The notes under the pieces: generated by a model
Database searches by the model: none
What the model saw: the letters and a program-made list of their open reading frames with translations, nothing else
What the model was told of the DNA's origin: nothing
Translations under genes and position numbers: made by a program
From: Pseudomonas fluorescens
GTDB taxonomy: Bacteria; Pseudomonadota; Gammaproteobacteria; Pseudomonadales; Pseudomonadaceae
Direction: 5' to 3'
Assembly (NCBI RefSeq): GCF_001307155.1
Contig: NZ_CP012830.1
Location: 6,012,501-6,076,500, forward strand
DNA: 64,000 nt
Shown here: positions 26,551-35,529 of the stretch, in pieces
Numbering within the stretch: the first letter of the stretch is position 1
Layout of the letters: the number at the start of each line of letters is the position of its first letter

Positions 26551-26997
26551 ATGGATTGGCTACCCCACATCACCGTCGCCACCATCGTCGAAGACAACGG
26601 CCGCTTCCTGATGGTCGAAGAGCTCAAGGCCGGACGCGTGGTACTCAATCAACCGGCCGGGCATCTGGACCCGAACGAAACCCTGACCGAAGCCGCCATT
26701 CGTGAAACCCTCGAAGAAACCGGCTGGGACGTTGAAGCTACCGGCGTAGTAGGCATCTACCTCTATACCGCCCCAAGCAACGGCGTGACTTACCAACGTG
26801 TGTGTTTTGCCGCCAAAGCCTTGAAACACCACCCCGATTATCAACTCGACGACGGCATCGTCGGCGCAAAATGGCTGACCCGCGACGAACTCCTTGCGCA
26901 ACACGAGCGCTGGCGCAGCGAGCTGATTATTCGCTGTATCGACGATTACCTGAGCGGTAAACTCTTCAGTCTCGAACTGATCCGCCCTTCTCTTTAG
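26551..26997 (+). CDS. nudJ: Nudix hydrolase, NudJ-like
   Basis: Predicted pyrophosphatase for thiamine or nucleoside di/triphosphates, as for E. coli NudJ (YmfB). 148 residues. The Nudix box is clear: GHLDPNETLTEAAIRETLEETGWD (shown in part: ETLTEAAIRETLEETGW, about residues 43-59) with the REx2EE core RETLEETG. Synteny just before mnmA, as nudJ-mnmA-hflD-purB in enterics, supports the name. ATG 26551 gives MDWLPHITVA; an ATG six codons upstream overlaps the REPIN edge. Confidence 0.88.
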   Translation: MDWLPHITVATIVEDNGRFLMVEELKAGRVVLNQPAGHLDPNETLTEAAIRETLEETGWDVEATGVVGIYLYTAPSNGVTYQRVCFAAKALKHHPDYQLDDGIVGAKWLTRDELLAQHERWRSELIIRCIDDYLSGKLFSLELIRPSL

Positions 26998-27056
26998 CCT
27001 TGCAGGCTCGGGCCTGATAGAATCGCGTCCTTTTTCAAGACACTCATTAAATCCCT

Positions 27057-28190
27057 ATGCGTGATCCAGCCCCTTCTGACACACAAAAGAAGCGCGTCAT
27101 TGTCGGCATGTCCGGCGGCGTGGACTCTTCCGTTTCCGCCCTACTGCTGATCGAGCAGGGTTATCAGGTGGAAGGCCTGTTCATGAAGAACTGGGAAGAG
27201 GACGACGGAACAGACTACTGCACCGCCATGGACGACCTGGCGGACGCTCAGGCCGTGTGCGACAAGATTGGCATCAAGCTGCACACCGCCAACTTCGCCG
27301 CCGAGTACTGGGATAACGTGTTCGAGCACTTCCTGGCCGAATACAAGGCCGGCCGCACGCCGAACCCGGACATCCTGTGCAACCGTGAAATCAAGTTCAA
27401 GGCGTTCCTCGACTACGCCATGATGCTCGGCGCCGACCTGATCGCCACCGGCCATTACGTGCGCCGTCGCGACATCGATGGCCGTACCGAATTGCTCAAA
27501 GGCCTGGACCCGAACAAGGACCAGAGCTACTTCCTGCACGCCGTAGGCGGCGAACAGATCGCCAAGACCCTGTTCCCGGTCGGCGAACTGGAAAAACCCG
27601 AAGTTCGCGCGATTGCCGAGAAACACGCCCTGGCCACCGCGAAGAAGAAAGATTCCACCGGTATCTGCTTTATCGGTGAACGACGTTTCAGCGACTTCCT
27701 CAAGCAATACCTGCCGGCACAGCCGGGCGACATCAAGACCACCGAAGGCGAAGTGATCGGCCGCCACCACGGCCTGATGTACCACACCATCGGTCAGCGT
27801 CAGGGCCTGGGCATCGGCGGCTTGAAAGACGCCAGCGACGAGCCGTGGTACGTGCTGATCAAGGACCTGGAACACAACGAGCTGATCGTTGGCCAGGGCA
27901 ATGACCATCCTTGGCTGTTCTCCCGCGCCCTGCTCGCCTCGGACATCTACTGGGTCAACCCGGTCGACCTGAGCTCGCCGCGCAAACTCACGGCAAAAGT
28001 CCGCTATCGCCAGAGCGACCAGCCTTGCACCCTGGAAAAAACCGCCAACGGCTACCGCGCCACCTTCGATGACCCGCAGCGCGCGGTCACCCCTGGTCAA
28101 TCGGTGGTGTTTTACGACGGTGAAGTTTGCCTCGGTGGCGGTGTCATCGAAGTCGCCGAACCCTGGAGCAGCAAGGATTCGTGCGCATGA
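27057..28190 (+). CDS. mnmA: tRNA-specific 2-thiouridylase MnmA
   Basis: Adenylates U34 of tRNA-Lys, -Glu and -Gln and inserts sulfur received from TusE. 377 residues. ATP pyrophosphatase loop GMSGGVDSSVSALL (residues 17-30), catalytic Cys108 in NPDILCNREIKF and Cys204 in STGICFIGER. Its sulfur donors tusDCBE lie at 3.5-4.9 kb in this window. The stop overlaps the hflD start by ATGA. Confidence 0.97.
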   Translation: MRDPAPSDTQKKRVIVGMSGGVDSSVSALLLIEQGYQVEGLFMKNWEEDDGTDYCTAMDDLADAQAVCDKIGIKLHTANFAAEYWDNVFEHFLAEYKAGRTPNPDILCNREIKFKAFLDYAMMLGADLIATGHYVRRRDIDGRTELLKGLDPNKDQSYFLHAVGGEQIAKTLFPVGELEKPEVRAIAEKHALATAKKKDSTGICFIGERRFSDFLKQYLPAQPGDIKTTEGEVIGRHHGLMYHTIGQRQGLGIGGLKDASDEPWYVLIKDLEHNELIVGQGNDHPWLFSRALLASDIYWVNPVDLSSPRKLTAKVRYRQSDQPCTLEKTANGYRATFDDPQRAVTPGQSVVFYDGEVCLGGGVIEVAEPWSSKDSCA

Positions 28191-28810
28191 GCCCGACTCA
28201 GGAGCAACTGACAGCGCTTGGCGGCGTGTTTCTCGCCGCCGTGCTGGTCGACAAGATAGCCAAGACCGGGCAGGTCAGCGAAGCCGGCCTGACCTGCATG
28301 CTTGGCAGCTTGTTGATCATCGACCCCAAGGACACGCTGGAGGTCTACGGCGGCGACGATATCAATCTGCGCGAAGGTTATCGCGCGTTGATCGGCGCCC
28401 TTGAACGCGACCCGAGCACCTTGCAGCGCGAACCCTTGCGCTACGCCCTGTCGATGCTCGGTCTTGAGCGCCAACTGGCCAAGCGCGGCGACATGCTTGA
28501 AGTGATCGGCAAGCGCTTGCCGCAGATTCAGTCCCAGGTCGAACATTTCGGCCCGGCCCACGAAAACGTGATCGCCGCCTGTGGCGCGCTGTATCAGGAC
28601 ACCTTGAGCACCCTGCGCCAACGCATTCAAGTGCACGGTGACATGCGCAACCTGCAGCAGCCAAGCAACGCCTCGAAGATCCGCGCCCTGTTACTGGCCG
28701 GCATCCGCTCGGCGCGCTTGTGGCGGCAGTTGGGCGGTCATCGCTGGCAGTTGGTGATCAGTCGCCGCAAACTGCTCAAAGAGCTTTATCCGCTGATGCG
28801 CAGCAGCTGA
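28187..28810 (+). CDS. hflD: High-frequency lysogenization protein HflD homolog
   Basis: Membrane-associated helical protein; E. coli HflD binds phage lambda CII and lowers its DNA binding. 207 residues, family length. Conserved segments: LGGVFLAAVLVDKIAKTGQV (residues 11-30) and the C-terminal NLQQPSNASKIRALLLAGIR (about 161-180). Translation coupled to mnmA by a 4-base overlap. Its housekeeping role is not known. Confidence 0.93.
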   Translation: MSPTQEQLTALGGVFLAAVLVDKIAKTGQVSEAGLTCMLGSLLIIDPKDTLEVYGGDDINLREGYRALIGALERDPSTLQREPLRYALSMLGLERQLAKRGDMLEVIGKRLPQIQSQVEHFGPAHENVIAACGALYQDTLSTLRQRIQVHGDMRNLQQPSNASKIRALLLAGIRSARLWRQLGGHRWQLVISRRKLLKELYPLMRSS

Positions 28811-28947
28811 ACCACACCCGCACAGCCAGCAACACCCTTTTGTAGCCTGTAACGCGTAAGACGCTGGTCAGTTGGCAACGGACCGGCGGATTTTTTTCAT
28901 GTATGATACGCGCCCCATTTCGTTGCCCGACTGTCCGAGAACACCCC

Positions 28948-30318
28948 ATGCAGCTCTCTTCGCTCACTGCGGTTTCCCCTGTTGACGGCCGCTACGCCGG
29001 CAAAACCCAGGCCCTGCGCCCAATTTTCAGCGAATACGGTCTGATCCGTGCTCGCGTCCTGGTTGAAGTGCGCTGGCTCCAGCGCCTGGCCGCTCATCCT
29101 GCCATCAGCGAAGTGCCGGCGTTCTCCGCCGAAGCTAACGCCGTGCTGAACACCCTGGCGGAAAACTTCTCTCTGGAACACGCCGAGCGCGTCAAAGAGA
29201 TCGAGCGCACCACCAACCACGACGTTAAAGCCATTGAGTACCTGCTCAAGGAACAGGCGGCCAAGCTGCCTGAACTGGCCAACGTCAGTGAATTCATCCA
29301 CTTTGCCTGCACCAGCGAGGACATCAACAACCTGTCCCACGCCCTGATGCTGCGCGAAGGCCGTGATGACGTGATGCTGCCGCTGATGCGCCAAACCGCC
29401 GAAGCCATCCGCGAGTTGGCCATCCGCTTCGCCGACGTACCCATGCTGTCGCGCACCCACGGCCAGCCGGCTTCGCCGACCACCCTGGGCAAAGAACTGG
29501 CGAACGTGGTTTACCGTCTGGAGCGCCAGATCGCTCAAATTGCTGCCGTACCGCTGCTGGGCAAGATCAACGGCGCCGTCGGCAACTACAACGCTCACCT
29601 GTCGGCTTACCCTGAGATCGACTGGGAAGCCAACGCCCGCGCCTTCATCGAAGACGAGCTGGGCCTGGGCTTCAACCCGTACACCACACAGATCGAACCG
29701 CACGACTACATCGCCGAGCTGTTCGACGCGATCGCGCGCTTCAACACCATCCTGATCGACTTCGATCGCGATATCTGGGGCTACATCTCCCTGGGCTACT
29801 TCAAGCAGCGCACCATTGCCGGCGAAATCGGTTCCTCGACCATGCCGCACAAGGTCAACCCGATCGACTTCGAAAACTCCGAAGGCAACCTGGGCATCGC
29901 CAACGCGCTGTTCCAGCACCTGGCGAGCAAACTGCCGATCTCCCGCTGGCAGCGCGACCTGACCGACTCCACCGTACTGCGCAACCTCGGCGTCGGCTTC
30001 GCCCACAGCGTGATTGCGTACGAAGCAAGTCTCAAGGGAATCAGCAAGTTAGAGCTCAATGCTCAGAAAATTTCTGCGGACCTGGACGCGTGCTGGGAAG
30101 TTCTGGCCGAGCCAATCCAGACCGTGATGCGTCGCTACAACATTGAAAACCCGTACGAAAAGCTGAAAGAACTGACGCGCGGCAAGGGCATCAGCCCTGA
30201 AGCGTTGCAGACTTTCATCGATGCACTGGACATGCCTGCCGAAGCAAAGGCCGAGCTGAAAAAGCTCACCCCGGCCAACTACATCGGCAACGCCGTGGCA
30301 CAAGCCAAACGCATCTGA
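28948..30318 (+). CDS. purB: Adenylosuccinate lyase
   Basis: Acts twice in purine synthesis: cleaves SAICAR to AICAR and adenylosuccinate to AMP. 456 residues, as in E. coli. Motifs: TNHDVKAIEYLLKEQ, EFIHFACTSEDINNLSHALM (in part), SRTHGQPASPTTLGKEL and the fumarase-superfamily signature GSSTMPHKVNPIDFE. ATG 28948 gives MQLSSLTAVSPVDGRY. A TATGAT hexamer at 28902-28907 may be its -10 element, without a convincing -35. Confidence 0.98.
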   Translation: MQLSSLTAVSPVDGRYAGKTQALRPIFSEYGLIRARVLVEVRWLQRLAAHPAISEVPAFSAEANAVLNTLAENFSLEHAERVKEIERTTNHDVKAIEYLLKEQAAKLPELANVSEFIHFACTSEDINNLSHALMLREGRDDVMLPLMRQTAEAIRELAIRFADVPMLSRTHGQPASPTTLGKELANVVYRLERQIAQIAAVPLLGKINGAVGNYNAHLSAYPEIDWEANARAFIEDELGLGFNPYTTQIEPHDYIAELFDAIARFNTILIDFDRDIWGYISLGYFKQRTIAGEIGSSTMPHKVNPIDFENSEGNLGIANALFQHLASKLPISRWQRDLTDSTVLRNLGVGFAHSVIAYEASLKGISKLELNAQKISADLDACWEVLAEPIQTVMRRYNIENPYEKLKELTRGKGISPEALQTFIDALDMPAEAKAELKKLTPANYIGNAVAQAKRI

Positions 30319-30339
30319 TCGACCGCTTGACCCTTTGAG

Positions 30340-30366
30340 ACGCCCGGCAGCGCCGGGCGTTTTTAT
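30340..30366 (+). terminator. purB terminator
   Basis: CGCCCGGC (30341-30348), loop AGC, GCCGGGCG (30352-30359), then TTTTTATT. Perfect stem 22 bases after purB. Confidence 0.93.
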
Positions 30367-30403
30367 TCCCGTCTGAAAAGTGCTTTTTTTCAATAGGTTA
30401 CAC

Positions 30404-31570
30404 ATGAATCCTGATACTCCTCTTCAACTTCTGGGCGGCATCACGGCACGGGAATTCCTGCGCGACTACTGGCAGAAAAAACCGCTGTTGATCCGCCAGG
30501 CGATCCCTGACTTCGAAAGCCCGATCGACGCCGACGAACTGGCCGGTCTGGCACTGGAAGAAGAAGTCGAATCGCGCCTGGTCATCGAGCACGGCGAGCG
30601 CCCTTGGGAACTGCGTCGCGGCCCGTTCGCCGAAGACGAATTCAGCAAGCTGCCAGAGCGCGAGTGGACCCTGCTGGTGCAGGCCGTCGACCAGTTCGTG
30701 CCGGAAGTCGCCGAGCTGCTGGAAAACTTCCGCTTCCTGCCGAGCTGGCGCATCGACGACGTGATGATCAGCTTTGCCGCCCCGGGCGGCAGTGTCGGTC
30801 CGCACTTCGACAACTACGACGTGTTCCTGCTGCAAGGCCACGGCAAGCGCAACTGGAAAATCGGCCAGATGTGCGATTCCGACAGTCCGCTGCTGCAACA
30901 TGCCGACCTGCGTATCCTCGCCGACTTCGAAGCCACCGACGAGTGGACCCTGGAACCGGGCGACATGCTGTACCTGCCGCCGCGCCTGGCCCACTGCGGC
31001 GTGGCCGTCGATGACTGCATGACCTACTCGGTCGGTTTCCGCGCCCCAAGCGCCGCTGAAGTGCTGACCCACTTCACCGACTTCCTCAGCCAGTTCCTGC
31101 CTGACGAAGAACGCTACACCGATGCCGACGCGCAGCCAGCGATCGACCCGCACCAGATCCAGCACGATGCGCTCGACCGCTTGAAAAGCCTGCTGGCCGA
31201 GCACATGAGCGACGAGCGCCTGTTGCTGACCTGGTTCGGCCAGTTCATGACCGAGCCACGCTACCCGGAATTGGTGGTTGGCCCGGAACTGGAAGAAGAC
31301 GACCTGCTGAGCAGCCTTGAACAAGGCGCCGTGCTGATTCGCAATCCAAGCGCGCGCCTGGCCTGGTCCGAAGTCGACGACGACCTGCTGCTGTTCGCCA
31401 GCGGCCAGAGCCGTTATCTGCCAGGCAAACTGCGCGAACTGCTGAAAATGATTTGCGCCGCCGATGCGCTGCACGTCGACAACCTTGGCCAATGGCTGAG
31501 CGATGAAGACGGCCGCAACCTGCTGTGCGAGCTGGTCAAGCAAGGTAGCCTGGGATTCGCTGATGAATAA
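30404..31570 (+). CDS. roxA: Ribosomal protein uL16 arginine hydroxylase RoxA (YcfD)
   Basis: Fe(II)/2-oxoglutarate JmjC-type oxygenase that hydroxylates an Arg of ribosomal protein L16. 388 residues, cupin fold plus C-terminal winged-helix domain. Metal ligands visible: His134-Phe-Asp136 in GPHFDNYDVFLLQGHGKR and His197 in PRLAHCGVAV, matching the E. coli YcfD triad. ATG 30404 has AGGT upstream. The stop lies inside the start of the GNAT gene (8-base overlap). Confidence 0.93.
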   Translation: MNPDTPLQLLGGITAREFLRDYWQKKPLLIRQAIPDFESPIDADELAGLALEEEVESRLVIEHGERPWELRRGPFAEDEFSKLPEREWTLLVQAVDQFVPEVAELLENFRFLPSWRIDDVMISFAAPGGSVGPHFDNYDVFLLQGHGKRNWKIGQMCDSDSPLLQHADLRILADFEATDEWTLEPGDMLYLPPRLAHCGVAVDDCMTYSVGFRAPSAAEVLTHFTDFLSQFLPDEERYTDADAQPAIDPHQIQHDALDRLKSLLAEHMSDERLLLTWFGQFMTEPRYPELVVGPELEEDDLLSSLEQGAVLIRNPSARLAWSEVDDDLLLFASGQSRYLPGKLRELLKMICAADALHVDNLGQWLSDEDGRNLLCELVKQGSLGFADE

Positions 31571-31985
31571 AATTCGCGTACGTGTCGCAGACTGGCAAAA
31601 GGATAACGCCGAGATCCGGCGCATTCGTGAAACGGTGTTCATCGCCGAGCAATCCGTTCCACCCGAACTGGAATGGGATGCCGACGACGCGAGCGCCGTG
31701 CATTTCCTCGCCTTCGAAGGCGACTTTCCGATTGGTACCGCCCGCCTGCTGCCCGATGGCCACATCGGCCGGGTATCGGTACTCAAGGACTGGCGCGGCC
31801 TGAAGGTCGGCGACAAGCTGATGCAGGCAGTGATCGGCGAAGCCGAGAAGCGCGGGCTCAAGCAGCAGATGCTCAGCGCGCAGGTTCAGGCGACAGCGTT
31901 CTACGAGCGCCTGGGCTTTACCGTGGTCAGTGAAGAGTTCCTGGAAGCAGGGATTCCTCACGTGGACATGGTTCGCAAGGGCTGA
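31563..31985 (+). CDS. GNAT-family N-acetyltransferase (ElaA/YjcF-like)
   Basis: Predicted acetyl-CoA-dependent transferase of unknown substrate, 140 residues. Begins IRRIRETVFIAEQSVPPELE, a pattern of the YjcF-type GNATs. The CoA-binding loop is degenerate, WRGLKVGDKLMQAV (about 79-92), where the usual Q/R-x-x-G-x-G/A is RGLKVG, followed by SAQVQATAFYERLGF. ATG 31563 overlaps the roxA end, so it is coupled to roxA. The neighbouring position in P. aeruginosa holds a similar gene. Confidence 0.85.
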   Translation: MNKIRVRVADWQKDNAEIRRIRETVFIAEQSVPPELEWDADDASAVHFLAFEGDFPIGTARLLPDGHIGRVSVLKDWRGLKVGDKLMQAVIGEAEKRGLKQQMLSAQVQATAFYERLGFTVVSEEFLEAGIPHVDMVRKG

Positions 31986-31990
31986 TTACC

Positions 31991-32085
31991 TGTGGCGAGG
32001 GAGCTTGCTCCCGCTGGGTCGCGAAGCGGCCCCAAAATTATTAGGGCTGCTGCGCAGCCCAGCGGGAGCAAGCTCCCTCGCCACA
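31991..32085. repeat. REPIN downstream of GNAT gene
   Basis: Arms TGTGGCGAGGGAGCTTGCTC... (31991-32018) and inverse (32058-32085), with an inner GGGCTGCTGCGCAGCCC hairpin. Same family as 11,530-11,622. Confidence 0.9.
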
Positions 32086-32107
32086 AGTGCACACCAGCAA
32101 CACCACA

Positions 32108-32147
32108 AAAACGCCCCGCTATCCTCCAGATAGCGGGGCGTTTTGGT
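32108..32147. terminator. Strong bidirectional-type terminator
   Basis: AAAACGCCCCGCTATC (32108-32123), loop CTCCA, GATAGCGGGGCGTTTT (32129-32144). A 16-bp perfect stem with a U-run, ending the roxA-GNAT transcript beyond the REPIN. Confidence 0.9.
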
Positions 32148-32172
32148 ATCGTGCAAACGGTGTTGCCAGCAA

Positions 32173-32206
32173 GATCAAAAGATCGCAGCCTGCGGCAGCT
32201 CCTACA
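32173..32206. repeat. Solitary REP element, second family
   Basis: GATCAAAAGATCGCAGCCTG followed by CGGCAGCTCCTACA, a common P. fluorescens-group repeat, 30 bases before the next start codon. It contains the short palindrome GATCAAAAGATC. Confidence 0.65.
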
Positions 32207-32235
32207 GGCTTTTTTTATTCGCGGAGATAACGGAC

Positions 32236-33033
32236 ATGTCCCTACGCACCCTGCTCACCACGCTGCTGCTGACCTGCAGCTTTTCGGTCGTCGCTGCTAC
32301 CGAGGTGGTGCAGCTCAACAATCGCACCAGCGCCGACCTGCTGCCGGTGGCGCAGAATTTTATCGGCAGGGACGGCAAGGTCAGCGCCTACGGCAACCAG
32401 CTGATCGTCAACGCCGAACTCGACAAGATCAACGAACTCAAAGCCCTGATCGCACAGCTCGACACCGTACCCAAGCGTCTGCTGATCACTGTCGACACCA
32501 ACGAAAACAACCAGCAGAACAACGCCGATCGGCAAACGCAGATCATCACCTACAGCACCGATAGCCGTGAAGGCGGCATCCAGCAGGTCCAGACCAGCGA
32601 AGGTACGCCCGCCCTGATCCAGATCGGCCAGAGCGTGCCGCTGACCACCACCCAGACCGACACCTACACCAGCCTGCCAAATCAGGTAAACACCTCCCGC
32701 CAGCCGCAAAACCCGCTCAACAACTACGCTCACCAGCAAAACCAGACCCAATACCGCAACGTCACCCAGGGTTTCTACGTCACCGCCAGCGTTACCGGCG
32801 ACATCGTTCACCTGGCAATCAGCACCAACCGTGACCGCATGAGCCAGGAACGCCCCGATGTAGTGAACGTGCAAAGCACCGACACAACCGTCAGCGGCCG
32901 CCTGGGCGAGTGGATCACTCTGGCTGGCGTCAACCGCCAGACGCAAGCCGACAAACAGGCTATGAGCCGCAGCTACTCTACTCAGGGACGGGATGACATG
33001 ACGTTGCGAGTCAAAGTCGACACCTTGGACTAA
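32236..33033 (+). CDS. Exported protein with secretin N-domain-like region, no secretin barrel
   Basis: 265 residues. Sec signal peptide MSLRTLLTTLLLTCSFSVVA (cleavage after Ala near 20-21). Residues about 22-85 (VVQLNNRTSADLLPVAQNFI, then VSAYGNQLIVNAELDKINEL and IAQLDTVPKRLLITV) match the pattern of secretin N1/NolW domains of GspD and PilQ. A long Asn/Gln/Thr-rich middle follows (about 90-175). The C-terminus LGEWITLAGVNRQTQ recalls secretin edge strands, but no complete barrel is possible at this length. Function unknown; periplasmic or outer-membrane-associated. A similar gene precedes aceA in P. aeruginosa (from memory). Confidence 0.75.
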   Translation: MSLRTLLTTLLLTCSFSVVAATEVVQLNNRTSADLLPVAQNFIGRDGKVSAYGNQLIVNAELDKINELKALIAQLDTVPKRLLITVDTNENNQQNNADRQTQIITYSTDSREGGIQQVQTSEGTPALIQIGQSVPLTTTQTDTYTSLPNQVNTSRQPQNPLNNYAHQQNQTQYRNVTQGFYVTASVTGDIVHLAISTNRDRMSQERPDVVNVQSTDTTVSGRLGEWITLAGVNRQTQADKQAMSRSYSTQGRDDMTLRVKVDTLD

Positions 33034-33531
33034 CACACCAAAAACTGACTGATTAGTCGTATTAGACTAAAGATGTAGTGCTTGAAAAATAGCACTACAA
33101 AACGTTTGACGAGCCAAAAAAGCGAAGGCATGATGGCCTCGCTCCCGCTAATCAGGGGCCCTGGCAAGGGCCTTCGGATCGCGCTCTAACCTTACCGACC
33201 TGAGCCGATTCGTGTCTGTACCGCCCATAAGGTGTGTTTGACGAGGTTGCGACTGGAACGAAGTTGTCCCGAGGGACGGAAGCGTAATAGGTAGCCCGGC
33301 AACACACTGATGATCGTATAAAGGCCCACGACGCCCGAATGCGCCCGCCAGTTCGCCCTTACCTGCTCAGCTTTCATCCTCGAGCCCATCGTTCATCCCG
33401 TCGCCTTCCCCGCCAGACCCGACTTGACCGCCTAAGCTTCTGGTCAGCGAGCAGCCATCTACGCCCCATTTGAATGTGCGTATCTGGCAACAGGAATTTT
33501 CCACCAGACCTATGCGACGAGGTTTATCTCC
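33034..33531. other. Intergenic region before aceA
   Basis: 498 bases. It has TTAGTC/GACTAA (33053-33058 / 33065-33070), a perfect hairpin TGTAGTGCT/AGCACTACA (33074-33082 / 33091-33099) lacking a U-run, and a REP-like segment near 33120-33175. Nothing resembling a gene; short open frames across it have no ribosome site. The aceA promoter should lie in the second half but is not obvious. Confidence 0.5.
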
Positions 33532-34857
33532 ATGGCACTGACACGCGAACAGCAAATTGCAGCCCTTGAAAAAGACTGGGCTGAAAACCCGCGCTGGAAA
33601 GGCGTGACACGCACTTACTCCGCTGCTGACGTCGTCCGTCTGCGTGGCTCGGTTCAACCTGAGCACACCTTTGCAAAAATGGGCGCCGAGAAGCTCTGGA
33701 ACCTGGTTACCCAGGGTGCCAAGCCAGCCTTCCGCCCCGAGAAAGATTTCGTCAACTGCATGGGCGCCCTGACCGGCGGCCAGGCGGTACAGCAAGTTAA
33801 AGCCGGCATCCAGGCGATCTACCTGTCGGGCTGGCAGGTTGCTGCAGACAACAACTCTGCAGAATCGATGTACCCGGACCAGTCGCTGTACCCGGTCGAC
33901 TCCGTACCGACCGTGGTCAAGCGCATCAACAATTCGTTCCGTCGCGCCGACCAGATCCAGTGGAAAGCCGGCAAGAACCCGGGCGACGAAGGTTACATCG
34001 ACTACTTCGCACCGATCGTTGCCGATGCTGAAGCCGGTTTCGGTGGCGTTCTGAACGCCTACGAGCTGATGAAGAGCATGATCGAAGCAGGCGCTGCCGG
34101 CGTTCACTTCGAAGACCAACTGGCTTCCGTGAAAAAATGCGGCCACATGGGCGGCAAGGTACTGGTTCCAACCCAGGAAGCCATACAGAAGCTGATCGCA
34201 GCTCGTCTGGCAGCCGACGTTGCCGGTACGCCGACCATCATCCTGGCCCGTACCGACGCTAACGCTGCTGATTTGCTGACGTCCGACTGCGATCCGTACG
34301 ACCAGCCATTCGTGACTGGCGAGCGCACCCAGGAAGGCTTCTACAAAGTTCGCGCCGGCCTCGACCAGGCTATCGCTCGCGGCCTGGCCTACGCGCCGTA
34401 CGCCGACCTGATCTGGTGCGAAACCGCCAAGCCGGACCTGGACGAAGCCCGTCGCTTCGCTGAAGCGATCAAAAAGGAATACCCGGACCAACTGCTGTCG
34501 TACAACTGCTCGCCTTCCTTCAACTGGAAGAAAAACCTGGACGACGCGACCATCGCCAAGTTCCAGCGCGAACTGTCTGCCATGGGCTACAAGCACCAGT
34601 TCATTACCCTGGCCGGCATTCACAACATGTGGCACAGCATGTTCAACCTGGCGCACGACTACGCCCGCAACGACATGACTGCCTACGTGAAGCTGCAAGA
34701 GCAGGAATTCGCTGACGCCGCCAAGGGTTACACCTTCGTAGCGCACCAGCAGGAAGTGGGCACCGGCTACTTCGACGACATGACCACCGTGATTCAGGGC
34801 GGCTCGTCTTCGGTTACCGCACTGACCGGCTCCACCGAAGAAGAACAGTTCCACTGA
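33532..34857 (+). CDS. aceA: Isocitrate lyase
   Basis: First enzyme of the glyoxylate shunt, splitting isocitrate into succinate and glyoxylate. 441 residues, similar to E. coli AceA (434). Catalytic signature SVKKCGHMGGKVLVP with Cys203. Other motifs: PIVADAEAGFGGVLNAYEL (metal site) and SYNCSPSFNWKK. It competes with the two isocitrate dehydrogenases encoded 7-11 kb upstream. Malate synthase is not in the window. Strong codon bias suggests high expression. Confidence 0.98.
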   Translation: MALTREQQIAALEKDWAENPRWKGVTRTYSAADVVRLRGSVQPEHTFAKMGAEKLWNLVTQGAKPAFRPEKDFVNCMGALTGGQAVQQVKAGIQAIYLSGWQVAADNNSAESMYPDQSLYPVDSVPTVVKRINNSFRRADQIQWKAGKNPGDEGYIDYFAPIVADAEAGFGGVLNAYELMKSMIEAGAAGVHFEDQLASVKKCGHMGGKVLVPTQEAIQKLIAARLAADVAGTPTIILARTDANAADLLTSDCDPYDQPFVTGERTQEGFYKVRAGLDQAIARGLAYAPYADLIWCETAKPDLDEARRFAEAIKKEYPDQLLSYNCSPSFNWKKNLDDATIAKFQRELSAMGYKHQFITLAGIHNMWHSMFNLAHDYARNDMTAYVKLQEQEFADAAKGYTFVAHQQEVGTGYFDDMTTVIQGGSSSVTALTGSTEEEQFH

Positions 34858-34924
34858 TCTGATTCGAACGAACAAACGGCCCTTCCAGACCGAGTAAAAA
34901 ACTAACCGGAATGCCGCACATCTG

Positions 34925-34953
34925 ACGCCCCGACTGGTTCGGGGCGTTTTTTT
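34925..34953 (+). terminator. aceA terminator
   Basis: ACGCCCCGA (34925-34933), loop CTGGT, TCGGGGCGT (34939-34947), then a T-run. 68 bases past aceA. Confidence 0.9.
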
Positions 34954-35413
34954 GCCCGCAATTTCACGAACACCAAATCTCCCGTAGCAGCTGCCGAAGG
35001 CTGCGTTCGAGTGCGCAGCGCTCGCCAATACGGTAAATCTGAAAATCCGCAGTGAATGGCTTTACCGAGTCATCGTTCATCGCGGGCAAGCCTTGCTCCT
35101 ACAGGAAGGGGGAGCAAGGACGAGCAAAAACATTGATCCAGAGCGGTATTTCAATCGGCAAAACAGGGTAAAACGGCCCCGCGCACTACTTGCAGTAGCC
35201 GGCATGTAAGCGCAACTTTCCAGCCACCACCCCGAATAACAGTTCAAAAACCGCCGCAAACAATATTGATTATCATTTGGCACGATTCATGTTCGTTACA
35301 ACTCGCACAAAACATTATTGACGAAACCCCTGCTAATGCCCGCAACGCATGGGCTGCAGGCTTTTTGAGGTGCGCTATGTCCTTATTCTTATAAATAATT
35401 TCGCTACAGGAAT
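34954..35413. other. Intergenic region between aceA terminator and nuo promoter
   Basis: No gene seen. Two REP-like halves are present: CGTAGCAGCTGCCGAAGGCT (34983-35002) and ATCGCGGGCAAGCCTTGCTC to 35103 (from 35079). The AT-rich part near 35260-35300 could bind regulators. Confidence 0.5.
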
Positions 35414-35442
35414 TTTACTTGCTCGGTGTTTAGCCATAAAAT
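35414..35442 (+). promoter_or_regulatory. Candidate nuo operon promoter
   Basis: TTTACT (35414-35419), exact 17-base gap, TAAAAT (35437-35442). Start would be near 35450, giving an ~80-base leader before nuoA. Confidence 0.4.
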
Positions 35443-35529
35443 CACCGCGATTGATTGCTGCGACATATCGTCACTGCTTTATTTCTTTTCAAGCTCAGAG
35501 ACCTTTGCTCTCTGTTAAGGATTACCAGC

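Noticed and set aside
33367..35028. 553-residue minus-strand frame over aceA
   Set aside because: Shadow of isocitrate lyase, which has intact motifs and strong codon bias.
35260..35300. Anr/Fnr-type site TTGAT-N4-ATCAA before nuoA
   Set aside because: TTGATTATCATTT is present but the second half does not match at the required spacing.
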